A DNA stretch of 64,000 nt from Aphrophora alni (lineage: Eukaryota > Arthropoda > Insecta > Hemiptera > Aphrophoridae). Made by a program: the position numbers and the translations under genes. The stretch is taken from positions 81,332,060 to 81,396,059 of the forward strand of contig OY740767.1 in assembly GCA_963513935.1 (NCBI GenBank), written 5' to 3'. Shown piece after piece: positions 22,790 to 35,441 of this stretch. How positions within the stretch are numbered: position 1 is the first letter of the stretch; each line of letters starts with the position of its first letter. Below the pieces are notes generated by a model. That model searched no databases. It worked only from the letters and a program-made list of their open reading frames with translations, and had not been told where the DNA came from.

Positions 22790-23687
22790 CAGTTGGTTAA
22801 TTTCAGCCAAAAAAGAAGAAAAAAAGAAAAACACACCTACAAAATACACCAATACTAGTAGAAAAGCAAGCAAAGGATTTTACTCCAGTATCAAAGATTA
22901 TACATACATTAGAAAATTATTAACAATTAACAAATTTACAATTACAATGAACAATATCAAATATCAACAATTTGTTTTGATTTGTTTGTTATATTATATA
23001 ATATCTAATTTAGTAAAGATATGGCGTTGGCCAACGGAAACATTACACCTTATTGGTTAAAAAAATAATATTTTCTATTTTTTGTGCCGAAAATTTGCAT
23101 GCTATCCCTTCCAATGTCTTTATACATATATCTAAAAACTTAAAAACTAACTATACAAACTGATAAACATTCTCAAACAACTTTATACTTAAAAATTGTG
23201 TGCATAAATACATAAATTAGGTAAGTGATTATTTTATTGTAAAACATTTATTTATGAAAAAAAAATTATAAAATTAGGCTCAAAGCAATGTTGAATTTTG
23301 TACAAAGTAATTATGTTACTCTAATGTCTGATTATTACATAAATATTGTAAACTGAGCTACAAATAAAATGCTAATATTTAAACATAGCATCAATATTTA
23401 ACAAATATATTTAAAGTTTATTTATTATTTGCCTGTTATTTGTGTGTTCATAGGTTACTTCTCGGTGATACAACAATTATATATTTCAATATTTTTTTTT
23501 TATGTGAAACAGACGTGAATGTGCAAAATTTAAGTCAATGTTTCATATTTATAAAAGTTAGTTAATTTAATATCATGACACTAATACTGTAGGCCTTACA
23601 CTAGTCCTCCCAACTCATTCATTTCACAAATTAATTTTAGACATATAGAAAAACAACTCCACCAGTGTAAATAATAATAATAATAAT

Positions 23688-23733
<46 letters not shown>

Positions 23734-24550
23734 TTTTTCTCTTTCTTAAATGAAACAAATTATAGACAAACAATAACAGCATTAGCAATGCTTAAGCTGT
23801 CTTCGAAAATTACAATACATTACAAATATATTGGCCTACATATAGATTCCAATTTATATTTTGTAATGTGTGCTAGAATCTAATGCAATAAAAACCTGTA
23901 GTAAAGTTTCAATAAGTCAATCCCTAATTGTGAATTGTTCTATCAATTCTTCCTCTTCATTGAACTTCTCCACAAAAATAACAGGACACTAGAGGCAAAA
24001 AATATATATGAAAATTGCCACGAAGCACAACTATCTACTCCATTCTTTCTCTACTTAATTTTTTCTCTAGAGGTTTAGGTTCTTTTTGCGTATCAGGAAG
24101 TAGATTTACAAGATAAGGTATATTCAAGCATTTTGCCTATGACGAATATGCTTGTTGACGAGCATTTTACCTATGACATACCTTTGCTCCGACAATCCTC
24201 TCCGTTCGGTGCTGTAACCTGGCGGAGTGTAATGCACCTCGTTAAATTTAAAGTTGAATCGTCTGTAAGAATCTCGGGCAACTTATGTAGGCTACGCTAC
24301 AGTCGGGTAGTTTAATTGTCTTTTAGTTACTAGTATTAGTCCAAAATTGATCAAATATATTTCAAGTCTATCCTTAGTTCTGAGTTGTCTAATTTGTGAT
24401 ATAAAAATCAACTATAACAGCAGTATCCATCACATCACGATGTTAAAAACTGTGTCTGATCGAGTTTCTTCTCTAGTTCAGTTAATAGTACATACTTTAT
24501 AGGTTTACGTGTGTAACTACTACTATCTAACAACATACGTTTTGTGCAAT
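22790..24550. other. Probable insertion within the pseudogene, with an (AAT)n(AT)n array
   Basis: No family-like residues were found here on the minus strand, although both flanks have them. The segment is very AT-rich except for 24130-24310, which has more balanced composition and a 60-codon + frame of unknown origin. Its ends carry no clear repeats, so insertion is an inference from the gap in similarity. Confidence 0.4.
23668..23731. repeat. (AAT)n followed by (AT)n microsatellite
   Basis: About nine AAT units (23668-23694) pass directly into about 37 bases of AT units ending at 23731. Confidence 0.95.
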
Positions 24551-27197
24551 AGATAATATTCCAAAATATGTTTCATAGTATCTCAACTTGCTTTTGATAT
24601 GTGGATTATTTTATCTGCTTCTGAACTACTGTTTTTTGGGGAAGCTAGTGATGTCTTTGATTTCACAGTTGGAACTATTGTTTTCATCTCAAAGGTTGAA
24701 CGTTTCACCTTTGTGATAACTTCAGAAGGTTTTGAGATTGTATTTACAAAACAGTCGTTTCTAAATTGTTCATATCCGTCTTGTCTATGCTTTTCACTTT
24801 CAACAGACAGAGAGCATCTTCCCTAGATACACATTTGTTGTTGATATAGTTATAAAGCTGTATATGGCTGTATGTTTCATATGGATTGCCTCTTGTGTTC
24901 ATAAATTCACTGACAGTTGAAGATGTTTGTACTCAAGGTTCCTAACAATTCATGATGAAGCACCTATCTGTAACCAGTACCATCAGCTCCAAGTATTTTT
25001 AATAAAAAGATACTTATTCCTAGCACTTCATGATACACCAACTCCCATTCCGTCACGTACAATTGTTGCCTTGTTTGTCCTATTATTACCTTAGAGCTCG
25101 TTGGATAGTTTGTTCAAATTTCATGTCAGGTGAAAATGCTCTTAACGGTTGTTTGGTTTGTCTAACTACAAAATGGCCTGCTTTAAATATCTGATACATT
25201 TCAGTATGCTCTTCCTCTGACCATCTCATTTGTTACAGGTACTATGATGCATATAGTAAATAGTTTATACTGTCAAATTCAAGGAATAGAAGTAAAGGTT
25301 TCTGAATAGCTATCCCGATCACCATTCCTGTCAGCTGCTATAAGAAACTTGAACAAGTTTACTAGGTAACGGAATGTATCCCACTACCTACACATTTCGG
25401 ACTGCATAGCTCAATCACTACTAACTTTTTAAAACTATTTGTACAAAACCTCTACTTATTGTTAAAGTTTATTAAAATCGGTAGAGGTTTGTACTCACAT
25501 TCGTATTTGAAATAAATAATTTTAATTTCTTTACATGTTAAAGGGTAACCTGATATTTATCCTTGGTGTTACATTTCTAATATTCTGACAATTTCATTTT
25601 CGTTATAGATTCTTCATGAATCAGTAAGCCCTTAGAGATCTGAAATAGTGATTCATTAGTTATTGATTCGGCTGTTTTTACTCCAAACATCTTGAACTCA
25701 ATTAATTAACGCTTCATTTGCACCACTTCTTTAGAGAAAATTTACAATGTTGTCCATGACAACCTTTACAAAATGAAAGTTTCCGACCATTGAAATTGTG
25801 TCAGGCAATTCAGATGAACTGTTTATCATAACACCAGCAATGATGTGAAATACATCTTCTTCTGAGAATACTGGTAAAATTGGTTGATTAATTTGCGAAT
25901 AAATATTCTACCAATTTTTCAATGTTAAAAATACGGATATTGGTTCTGTAACTGACTTGAGAATCAACGGAAGAAATCCCATATGCATTAAAGGTGGTGT
26001 CTCAGTTGAGATCATCACGGACCGGTATCCAGTGCACTTTGAAATAATAAAACTGTCGTTACTTTCTTCAGTTATTCGTCATTTAATTTAACTGATCGCA
26101 AACTCAGTTTCAGGTTGTATCATTTTATCGGTCTCATTACAAAGCAGGCCTTCCTTAACTTTGAAAAATTCGGGAAACTATAGTTTCCTGATTGAACTCT
26201 TGTAATGAATTATAATATCTTTTGTAAATAGTAATTACAAACCAAAGACTCAGATACCTTTGGTTTGACTGGAAATTTGGTGCGATCAGGACATGCTTGA
26301 AATAGAACACTGAATGTGTTATGTACATCATGAGTACCTGATAAATTTAATTGATCTCTACGAAAAATTGCCAATGCCTGCGATAGTAAAGTTGTGTTAT
26401 CATTACCACGTGTTTGTATAGCATAGGCTGGCTGCTAATTGCTTCTTTTAAGCAACACTTCACTGTATCTAATGCTCTATTCAGACAATTAATTAACTCT
26501 CGACTTTTACGCTTATCACAAATCGTATGGCGTTTGTTTTTTTCCGCAATTCATGGAGTCATACAATAATACTTTAGCAGATACAGCCATTTTCCTCTCG
26601 TGACAGGTTGCAGCATCACATTCGTTATCATCGTCTTGTGTGTCTATTTATATTGAAATATTCTTCATTTGATAACAGCAGACCTTTTTTAATGTTGAAA
26701 AATTCAAACAAAAGTTTTAAAATTTCGTAAGACAGCTCAGTTTAGTAGCCCTCCTTGATGTCTTCAGTTCATCTAAATCTCAAAATTTATTAGCAAGTAA
26801 AAGTCTACTTTTTGCAGAAACTCCCTGATGTCTTTTTCAGCAGATTTGATATTAAGTACCTTCCGAATACGTTTAACTATTTTATCAATCCCTTGTTTTG
26901 ACGAGAAAACCATCAATAACCCATTTTCATCCACATTTATGTTTTCATTCTACAGCTTATTTCATTTCTTGTCTTTAGAGTTTTAGTTTAATTTCGTTGC
27001 TTCTAATTACTGTACTTTTCCAACAGCCAATTAATTTAAAAAAATACGGTTTTCCGTTGGTGTGAATTAGACCCTTCTTTAAAAATAAGGGTCTATAATT
27101 TCCTTTTTAAAATGACATATCTTTGGGTGATATATTTTTTTGTTATTCAACATTTTTCCATATCATATTCATATTTTCTTAAAAATATTGTGTATTA

Positions 27198-27443
27198 TTA
27201 AATATTTTCCAAACAAACTTTGTGGTACATTAAATCTGCACCAAACACTTGAGTATCAGCACGAGTATTTATCCACACGAGTATAATGTCACCTTGAAAA
27301 TAAATTGCTGCAGATAAATAATTTGTTGCTGGTTCAGATTCACTTATACGATACTTGTCCTGGACACCATTATGATTTTGAAGCCCACAGAAAATACGTC
27401 GAATGTGTGTTAGGTACACAAAATTGATGAAGGCGGCCCTCAT
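27198..27443 (-). pseudogene. Open stretch in the N-terminal region of the pseudogene
   Basis: An 81-codon frame begins MRAAFINFVYLTHIRR and includes a YFQGDIILVWINTRAD stretch with balanced amino-acid use, unlike chance AT-rich frames. It lies between the YHxxCY-like block and the central blocks of the same decayed protein and reads in the same direction. I therefore take it as part of that pseudogene. Confidence 0.5.
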
Positions 27444-27800
27444 GGTACAACAGATGATCTTGTTTTCCTGGATATTACCTTTACTTCATTTTCTGAAACT
27501 TTACTATTAGGCCTGTTACTTTTTTAAAACATACGTTTTGTAGCACTGGTTTGTAAAGTGATACACAAACACAGCAGAAGCTACACTTTTCAACCTTTTT
27601 GCAACTACGTCATCTCTTATGTCGGCTGCTTCTTGTTCTATTTTCTTCCATTAATCGTGGTAACTTTCTACAGTCTGACAAATAATGCTCTTCTCCACGC
27701 GAAATAAAAGTTTGTTTATTCTTAGCGGACAGTTACCAGTCTCATTCTATTCTTTGTTGATCATACATTTTAATCAATGTTGGTTTCCCTGTAATATAAA

Positions 27801-28499
27801 ATAAAAATGTATCAACATAAATATTACAGTAAAGTAAGCTAGTTTTTTTAATTGGAGATTAGGCTCTCAATAGACGAGTCCTGTGAAACATTTATAACTG
27901 ATTTTTATTAATAAATAGCAGTCAGGCAACTTCACAAACCATTTTAATCAATTCCTTTCCTTAAAAACATATATTTAGACACCTAAATGATTAGTATGAC
28001 TAATAAAGGAGCGGAAATATTAGCAAAAGAAAATCGGTGTCGACCATTTTGAAAATGGAGTCTAACACAACCGAATATGGTGATGTCTACCCAATTTTTC
28101 TGTATCTCCTATATCCACTTCACTCCATTCTGTTTGAAAAATCAATGCTGGAATTAGTTTTAGGACTCCATAACAGTGACAGGACAAAGGGTATATAGTA
28201 AACTTTGAAGTTATTTTTATTTATTGAAAGTATGAAATTTAAAATGTTGATTGTAAATGTGAAGTACAGCTTTATTTTAAATTTTAATATCTATACACAT
28301 ATTTTAATTTAACCATTTTTGACAAAGCTTTTAATTCATTAGTTAAGTAACTTAACAAATTAAAACGAACAATCAAACGTGTAATAAAATGAGATCTCCA
28401 TTTTAATCAAAATTACCGTTCTTAATTATCAACGATTAAAATTTAATATGTAACAATGTAAGCTATATTTTTGACATGTTTATGTGCAAGTGACTTTAG
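27801..28499. other. AT-rich non-coding DNA
   Basis: No gene, RNA or repeat boundary was seen. It separates the pseudogene from a copy of repeat E. Confidence 0.4.
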
Positions 28500-28745
28500 A
28501 ACATTTTATGTACTTTTTGATCATTTGAGAGGGTTTAGTCATAAATATCTATGTATATTCAACAGCTGTCAATGCTTTGTTTCTCCTAGATCAACATTTG
28601 TGCTGCTTTAACACAATATTGTGTAATTGTAACACAATAGAGTTTACATAACGTACCGCTTAGCATTTCAAAGAGTGATAATTGTATTGTAATGTACACA
28701 ACATTATCTGACCCACATTCAATAACTTTCATAGTTTTGTAGAAA
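28500..28745 (+). repeat. Copy of repeat E (also at 35.74 and 53.88 kb)
   Basis: The order CAATGCTTTGTTTCTCC, AGATCAACATTTGTGCTGCTTTA, ACACAATA and TAGAGTTTACATA matches 53900-53990 and, more weakly, 35755-35850. Unlike the other two, this copy is not embedded in the larger duplicated block. E is therefore either an interspersed repeat or a third, more distant duplicate. Confidence 0.65.
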
Positions 28746-28877
28746 TAAAAACATTTAATTTGAAAAATTATATGAATTATTATTTGTAAACAATTATTTA
28801 TTTGTTTAAGTAGTTTGTGTATCTAATAAATATTATTGTCAGTTTGAGAGCTATCTGAAAGAATGTATTGTGTATGC

Positions 28878-29410
28878 TCAGGGTGTTTCACGAAGTTACA
28901 AGCCACTCTCCGAGTGTATTCTCCAAGTAAAAACAAACACTAGGTTCATAAAAATATATGTCCGGAAATGGTTCGGACATTTCGTTATCGGTAATTTTTT
29001 TTGACACCTCTCAAGCGATATTACTTTTACTACATATTACCACAAAAAATTACAGGATCACTTATGTAAATTATTTATTTTCAACCAACCGTACTAATGT
29101 AAGTAAAGACTTCAATAACATTTGACGGGCTACCATTTTTGATAGAGAAGAGATAGCGAACTCTGATTTTCACCATTCTTTAAATTTTTGTAAACACTTC
29201 AAAATGAGGTGTCGCTTGAAGGGGGTTTAAATTTAAAATTTTTGAGTTGCCCCCAATATCCCCCATTTTTGGGGGACACTCAAAATTTTCAAAATCATAA
29301 AATGAAACTTCCTGCTAAGATTGCACGACCACCAAAAGGACATCTCTGTATATTTACTTAGAAAAATATTAGAAGGGGGGGGTTCTTGACTTTTTATTCA
29401 CCCGGTATAT
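28878..29410 (+). mobile_element. Short DNA-transposon-like element, CAGGGTGTTTC ... CACCCGGTA
   Basis: The segment begins with CAGGGTGTTTCACGA and ends with TTCACCCGGTA. The GGGTG/CACCC ends are inverted over a few bases, as in many non-autonomous DNA elements. Composition is more balanced than the flanks. Inside are small hairpins: ATGTCCG-CGGACAT near 28960-28982 and a larger one at 29235-29289. No coding frame exists. A TA-rich right flank hides any TA target duplication. The family could not be named from sequence alone. Confidence 0.5.
29235..29289. repeat. Nested hairpin inside the 28.9-29.4 kb element
   Basis: The outer stem AAAATTTTTGAGT (29235-29247) pairs with ACTCAAAATTTT (29278-29289). 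The inner stem CCCCCA (29260-29265) pairs with TGGGGG (29270-29275). Another CCCCCA lies at 29250-29255 and could compete for the G run. Confidence 0.75.
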
Positions 29411-29460
29411 ATATAGTTTGTAATTGTACAATGTGTATTAACCTATCCTAGTATGTATTG

Positions 29461-29463
<3 letters not shown>

Positions 29464-29507
<44 letters not shown>
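29464..29507. repeat. (TA)n microsatellite
   Basis: About 44 bases of TA dinucleotides, some 55 bases downstream of the DNA-transposon-like element. Confidence 0.95.
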
Positions 29508-29512
<5 letters not shown>

Positions 29513-32500
29513 CTACTAATTACAGATCTTTTACATTAAAAAAACTAATGAATTATTTTAATTTTAATGACTAAACATTTTGTATAATTCATAAAACAAG
29601 TTTTCAATATTTATAAAGTTGTGGTAATATAGTCAATATGAACAATAAACAATTATAAAGCTAATCTCCAATATATTAACTTTATTAAATAATTATTGTT
29701 ACCAATCTTTAGATCGACGAGAACGGAGATATGCCGATGTCAAAAAGCATTTGTAAATCAATGTTGATTTAGAATAGCTAAGAGTATCTTTAACACCTCC
29801 CTAATTGATTAACATTCAGAGCTGTGTCCCAGTCAATAGGTTGAAATCTGACAAGTGGTAAGGGATGAAATTGTTAACATGATTATTAACACACCCCTTA
29901 CACTGAACTGGTGTTCAGTTCTTCACAAAGAAATCTTCTTATTTACTTATGTTTTACTATTTATTAATTCTGCTTTAGTCAATTCTGTCTAAAATGTTTC
30001 TCGCTTGAGATAAGAGGTAAAAGTTATTAATTAAAAAATACCCATAAAAAACCAAAAATAAGCCACTAAAATTAGTTGTAAATGAATCGCTACATATCGC
30101 TAATTTGCTTTATTAATTTTAACTTTACGTTACGCAATTTCAAAACTTGTATTTATACTAAAATTACAAAAACCTTGACAAAAAAGAGAAACAGAAAACT
30201 TAACCAAATTTAATTAATTGAGTTGATTTGGAAGATATACTAGAGTTACTACTAACATGGGAAACTAATTTTAGTTAACTAAAATAAACACGGTATGTTA
30301 TTAAATTGACATTTCTGTTTATTATGATAACCAGTCGCAATAATACCTTAATTAATTCTTTTCATAAAATATCCATAAATTACTAAAAAAACATACTGAC
30401 ACAACAGCGTTTTAACTACGAAAAAATATTAAATAAAATTATAACACCATAAACATAATTGTCAATATCTGAATTGTTAAATAGATATTTTACTGTGATG
30501 TAACAGATCAAAAACAGAAAATAGCGAATTACTAAATATTTTGTAGTTTATTGTGAAATATCTGTGTGAAAAAATGAGTATCTAAAATTTGCTTTTGGGA
30601 TATAGGGGTTAGCCAATTATAGGTTGACTAACAGATTAATTTATATGGTTAAATTCTGAGATTGTAATTAAGTTCTTTTTTTTTACCTGTCCTCCATATA
30701 TCAAACAAAATCCTAAAGCAATTTTTTTAAATTTTGTTTAGAGATATATTTAATAAAATTTATGGTATATATTTTTTCAGGGAGTTAAATTCAAATTCGA
30801 CAAAAAGCTGTACAAATCTGGACGATAGAAAACCATAAAAACTCTAAACAAACTAGCTCATTTCCATATTTACTATTAAAAGGGAGCATATTTGTTTTAT
30901 GATACGAACTGAGATAAAAGCTTAAATATGTTTTTACTTGCATGTGATAGAAAGATTGAGATGGAACTAAATTTTCAATATCACGTTTTCGTTGTTGACT
31001 TGAGATTTACAATCACAATATTTATGATATTTCTTTGTCTATTAGGCAAAGGTCACGTGACAGATGATATGACTAATATTTTCAGTTAGGTGAAATATAG
31101 ATGTTTCATGTATTGATTGGATTTTAATCGACATCATGTAAAGTTTGAGAACGTGAAAATCATGAAAGGGTTATCACATATTATAGGTGAAAATAAGATA
31201 AATAATCATAATAAATAAGGGTGAAATTATTTAACATATTCTTATAAGAAAAATATAGTTCAAATGACTCAAAAGTTTTAGTTTTCAAATATATCCCATG
31301 AATACTATTAGATTTATGTGAACTAATAAAAGAGTAAATACTGAGCATATATTTTACACAAAATATTTCCGGTTTATCGTTCTATTTTTATGAATGCCAA
31401 ATAGGTTGTTTTGTTCTTTGATTCTTTTTCCTTTGTTTTTCAGTACGGATTTTAAATTTAAAATCTGTTTTAGACGTATCTTGTCTCATTAAATTCCATA
31501 TATAAAATACCTTAACTTAATAAAAACAATTGACTGATTTTTTATGAAAAGATTAATGCTTTTTAAGGGTTAGATATCAAAATAATAAAATTTTTTGCTT
31601 GTTATTGGAAATTTTTATTTTGGCTACGTCATCATTTATATTGTTTATTTTCCGTACTGTATATAATGAAAAGATATAAGCTTAAGCCAAATATTGTTTC
31701 AAAAAACAATGTTTATCGATTTATAGCTATAAATAAATATATACTTATTCAAGATCAAGTGTTTACAATTTAACACATTTTTCACAATTAAATTGGAGGA
31801 AAAGAAACTTATAAAATTAGTAATTTTATTTAAATTACATAAATAGATTGTTGAAAAAAGCACTCTTTTCTCTCTTTGTAGCACATTTGACTAATGAGAA
31901 AAATATTACTTTTTCACATCTGCAGGTCTTACGGCTGTGTCAATAATCGACAATTACCTTTGTAAAATTACTATTGTATATCCAATCAGGAAGCCCAAGC
32001 AAAGCCAATTTAACTTCCAAAAAGTACTTCCAACGAATTTAACTCTTTCTATTCAAAGTTTATTGCATTTCACGGTTGAATAGTGAGCCAATTACTGTCC
32101 TACCAATTGGATGTTGTACTTAACTTATTTTTTGCAAAAGTCAATATGCTCATGTTGTAATCATTATTATCAGACAATCTCTACAAAAAATATTCATATG
32201 TGATTTTATATTAAATACAATAAATAATAACCCTCCACGCCCTCTCTCATATTTAAAATATAGATGCAAATAACAATTACTAAATGCATGGTAATTATGT
32301 ATTAGTATTCAATTTTGTTCAGGACGTTTCGCTAATATCAAATTATAGTTTATGTATAAACAAATAACGTATAAAGTACGCAGCATAACAACAGTAAACA
32401 ATTATTGACGATATGAAAATACAATATTTAAAATTGAGATTAGATGTAACAAAAATAAACTAAAATAAATAAATAATACATTAACTCATAGAGTAGTAAA

Positions 32501-33091
32501 TATACCCACATCTCATTTACTAGTATAATAATATTCTTCCATTTTCAAATACGTGTAACAGTGCAGAATGTTTGAAATATTTGATTAGACAAAAGTTAGC
32601 GTAGCCCTTACCCGAAATATTCCGTCCCTACAAGTGCATTCATTAACATGCAATTATTGACAAAATTGAATTATTAAATTAGTAAAAAGTAAATGTACGT
32701 TTTATTTGTTTAATTAAACAAACAACAGAGAATTTTCTTTCAATATAACTAAGTTTTCTAAGATATAACTAACCTAACCTTTACAAAATGTAAATTAGTT
32801 ATGGAAGATGAGGTTAATATATTTTATTTAATGTTTAGAAAAAGTGAGTTCCAAGCACCTCCTTTTTTTAAACTACGGAATAACAGGCATATACTGAAGT
32901 AAAAAACGAACTACCATTGTTGTGGTGTTGGTGTATACAGTTTTATTCATGTCTGTGTCATAACTATTAAAAAAACTGACCTGAGTTCCATAAAAATGGG
33001 TTAAATTGTGTTTCATCAAAATTTTTACATAATTTAAAAACCTAAACCTTACGAGTAGTTACGACGGTGAAATAAATAATAAAACACATTC

Positions 33092-33093
<2 letters not shown>
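29508..33093. other. AT-rich non-coding DNA, no element recognised
   Basis: The 61-codon minus frame at 31699-31884 is chance-like. The word TCTGACAAGTGGTAAGGGATG near 29845 is nearly repeated at 57898 (GGCAAGGGAT), hinting at a shared old repeat there. Otherwise nothing structured was seen. Confidence 0.45.

Positions 33094-33162
<69 letters not shown>
33094..33162. repeat. (TA)n microsatellite
   Basis: About 69 bases of TA dinucleotides with imperfect GTGGTATAT units after it (33170-33200). The 81-codon minus-strand frame across it is a run of Tyr-Ile and not a gene. Confidence 0.95.
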
Positions 33163-33171
<9 letters not shown>

Positions 33172-33611
33172 CGTGGTATATGTGTATTCGTGGTATATAT
33201 ATTTCGATATATATCTAAGATAAAACGTAGTTTAATACCCCTGCACATAAGACAGTTAAAAGTAAAACAAAATATATCATTATTCAAAAAATAGCGTTAC
33301 TAGAGACATAATCCAGTATCTCCACAATTTAAACCAACATGAATTTACAGGTCCAAATAATTAGGATTAATTGTGTTTGATGAAAAATGTAGTATTAATA
33401 GAAAAAGTGTGCTTTAAAGTTTAACAGACATTTAAATATAACTACATTGGCAGATCACTAATATGTATTAAGAAAATATTTCATAATTAACGGTAACTGT
33501 GGAAAATTCAAAACTATGTATAACTAAAACTTCAAATTCCGCAGCAAAAACTTGTCAAGGAATTAGCACAGACAATTGATTACATCTAATAAAGACGACT
33601 TTGTTATAGAT

Positions 33612-35345
33612 ATGGCGTATTGATGATATGGTTTCATGTTATAAAATACTATAACAGAACTAATAATATTGGAGAACTAACAATAACTCAAAGCTTAATA
33701 TAACTTATATTCATTTTAAATGACGCCAACGAACCAAGGATAAGTTACATTTGAAATAAACAGTCTATGGAAATTTATTGATCTTCTCAGTCACCGTTAA
33801 TAAAAAAGTAGCCATTATTCTTGTTTAATTCACCGTAAACTGTGAAATGAGTGTTGAGGTGTTAAGCTACCCAACTCGTTGATGTAGGCGAAAAAGAAGA
33901 AATTAAAAAATGTCTTTAAACAGGAGTAAACAGGCGAATTGTTTCTAAAACATCATAGGTAGTAGTTCTGTTTATTGGTTCTGGGATGCATAACTCATAA
34001 CAAAGAATGGTGTGTTACTTAGGAAGTGTTACTTCCTCACTTTGAGCTTTGTGGCACATATAATAAATAATTGCATTATATTTATTTCATGTTACACGTT
34101 AATTATTACATTTTTTAGATATCCTCCAAAACTAACACCACTTTAAATTATATTGCACTTCTGAACATGACAAGGAAAATAACTACACTGCATTAAGTCT
34201 AGAAACCTTTTAAAGCCTTCATAAATCAACCTATTTATTTGTATGACAGGATCAAATTTATCACATCCACTTTATTTGAAACTTGTAACATAATTTATAC
34301 TCTGTAACTAATAAAAGTGTTTAATGTATTTATAATGTAAAATAAAACTACGGTAATAACGCAAAGATAATATAAAAACTTGTGGTTTCATTATAATTAT
34401 ATTTCTAATCTTCCCATAGAAATGCGAATGAACGATACCATGAACTGTCCATTTATCCAACCAATAAGAATAATTAGGAGTAATTTGAACGATTATTTAT
34501 TAATAGTCTTTTGATGAAATTCTAATTATTTTAGAAAATGCATTTTTAACTATGTATATATTCAGACGTCCAAGCTTCACATTGACGATATTCATAATAA
34601 AGGAAACCAGGATTTCCCAAAACAGAAACAAAAAAGAATCAAATTTATGATTCTAATTAATTCAGTTATGTTTATTACATTACCCGAATGTACATTTTAA
34701 GCACATAGTCGTCATCATCAGAGAGTTACAATTCAGCTGCTTCTGTGTATATATTATTGTGTCGATAGGTTTTTTAGTTATTTTTAAAACATTTTCATGT
34801 AAGTTTTAAACTATAATAAGTTGTTTTTTTAAAGGTACATTTACAGGAGCAACGTGACTGGAAATTTATTTCATTTTACAACTTTATACAACTTTCAATT
34901 ATCGAAGTCAAATATTTTGTTTTAAATTGTGAAGGAAGGACCCTAACTTAATTCCATTAAATTTGCTGATTTTGGGTAAATAAGTAATCCAATATATTTG
35001 TAAAGTATAAATAAGTAAATATGCATACTTTCTCCTGTGTAAACACTCCTTATTTTTTTTAGGAAATGGTAGTTATTCTTGTAAATATAAATTATTGTTA
35101 AATTGAGTAAATATTTTGTTTTGTTTTAAAAAATATATATAATATAACCACGTTGACAAATAGGTTATTGTTTATATAAAAAATAGTTACAAAATTTCTA
35201 ATTTCAATTTTAAAGGAAATATATATCACGCTTATCACTAAAACTCAAGACAAAATACTACATACATCTTTATTCATATTGTTGATTAAATAATAAAAAC
35301 CATTTAACATTTGTTGGTGGATTCCTATGAAACTTCAAATGTGAT
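33612..35345 (+). repeat. Paralogous block B, part 1 (copy at 48.95-51.04 kb)
   Basis: It aligns by eye and in the same order with 48945-51035. Shared stretches include GAACCAAG, GTTACATTT, AAATTTATTGATCTTCTC, GTCACCGT, TTAAGCTAC, GTAGTGGTTCTGTTTATT-like words, CAACCTATTTATTT, ACAGGATCAAATTTATCA, CCATTTATCCAACCAATA, GAAACCAGGATTTCCCAA, ATTACATTACCC, and the ATGAAACTT end. Copies are roughly 70-75% identical with many indels. There is no conserved reading frame, so this is an old duplication of non-coding DNA. Confidence 0.82.
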
Positions 35346-35374
35346 ATTAATTTATACACTATCGTCGTAATAAA

Positions 35375-35377
<3 letters not shown>

Positions 35378-35439
<62 letters not shown>
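35378..35439. repeat. (TA)n microsatellite at the junction of block B parts
   Basis: About 62 bases of TA dinucleotides sit exactly where this copy of block B lacks about 2.6 kb present in the other copy (51.04-53.72 kb). Confidence 0.95.

Positions 35440-35441
<2 letters not shown>

Larger units (their letters stand above)
21720..27800 (-). pseudogene. Decayed copy of a multi-copy invertebrate protein family (H-x-x-TG-x-D-x-TS type)
   Basis: Piecewise minus-strand translation gives blocks in the order of a large uncharacterised protein that is highly multi-copy in many invertebrates. From N to C: VYHFTNQCYKTY (about 27570-27531); GFLPLILKSVTEP and QPILPVFSEEDVF (about 25995-25870); SMVGNFHFVKVVMDNI (about 25800-25745); FGVKTAESI and ISKGLLIHEE (about 25690-25615); HFVVRQTKQPLRAFSPDMKF with EQTI (about 25180-25100); EFMNTRGNPYETY (about 24910-24870); MFDSYIEQSYKEGDRERQR (about 22675-22620); AHIVTGYDVTSKIGTK (22114-22066); AEECLIQDL (about 22005-21980); ELPPSS (about 21911-21891). 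Dozens of stops and frameshifts break it. About 1.7 kb between 22790 and 24550 has no similarity and is probably inserted. The C-terminal D-rich and HxxTGxDxTS part recalls FEN/XPG-like nucleases, which is my inference. The function of the family is unknown to me. Confidence 0.75.

Noticed and set aside
24133..24315. 60-codon + strand frame in balanced-composition DNA as a possible exon
   Set aside because: No recognisable domain, no flanking splice signals that I could support, and it lies inside the probable insertion that splits the pseudogene.
21720..27800. Endogenous virus or a functional host gene
   Set aside because: The residual blocks match the order of a cellular, transposon-like multi-copy protein and not a viral gene set that I recognise. 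Stops and frameshifts throughout exclude function.
33042..33287. 81-codon minus-strand frame with a long Tyr-Ile run
   Set aside because: It is translation of a (TA)n microsatellite. The same applies to the frames at 35270-35542 and 41895-42122.
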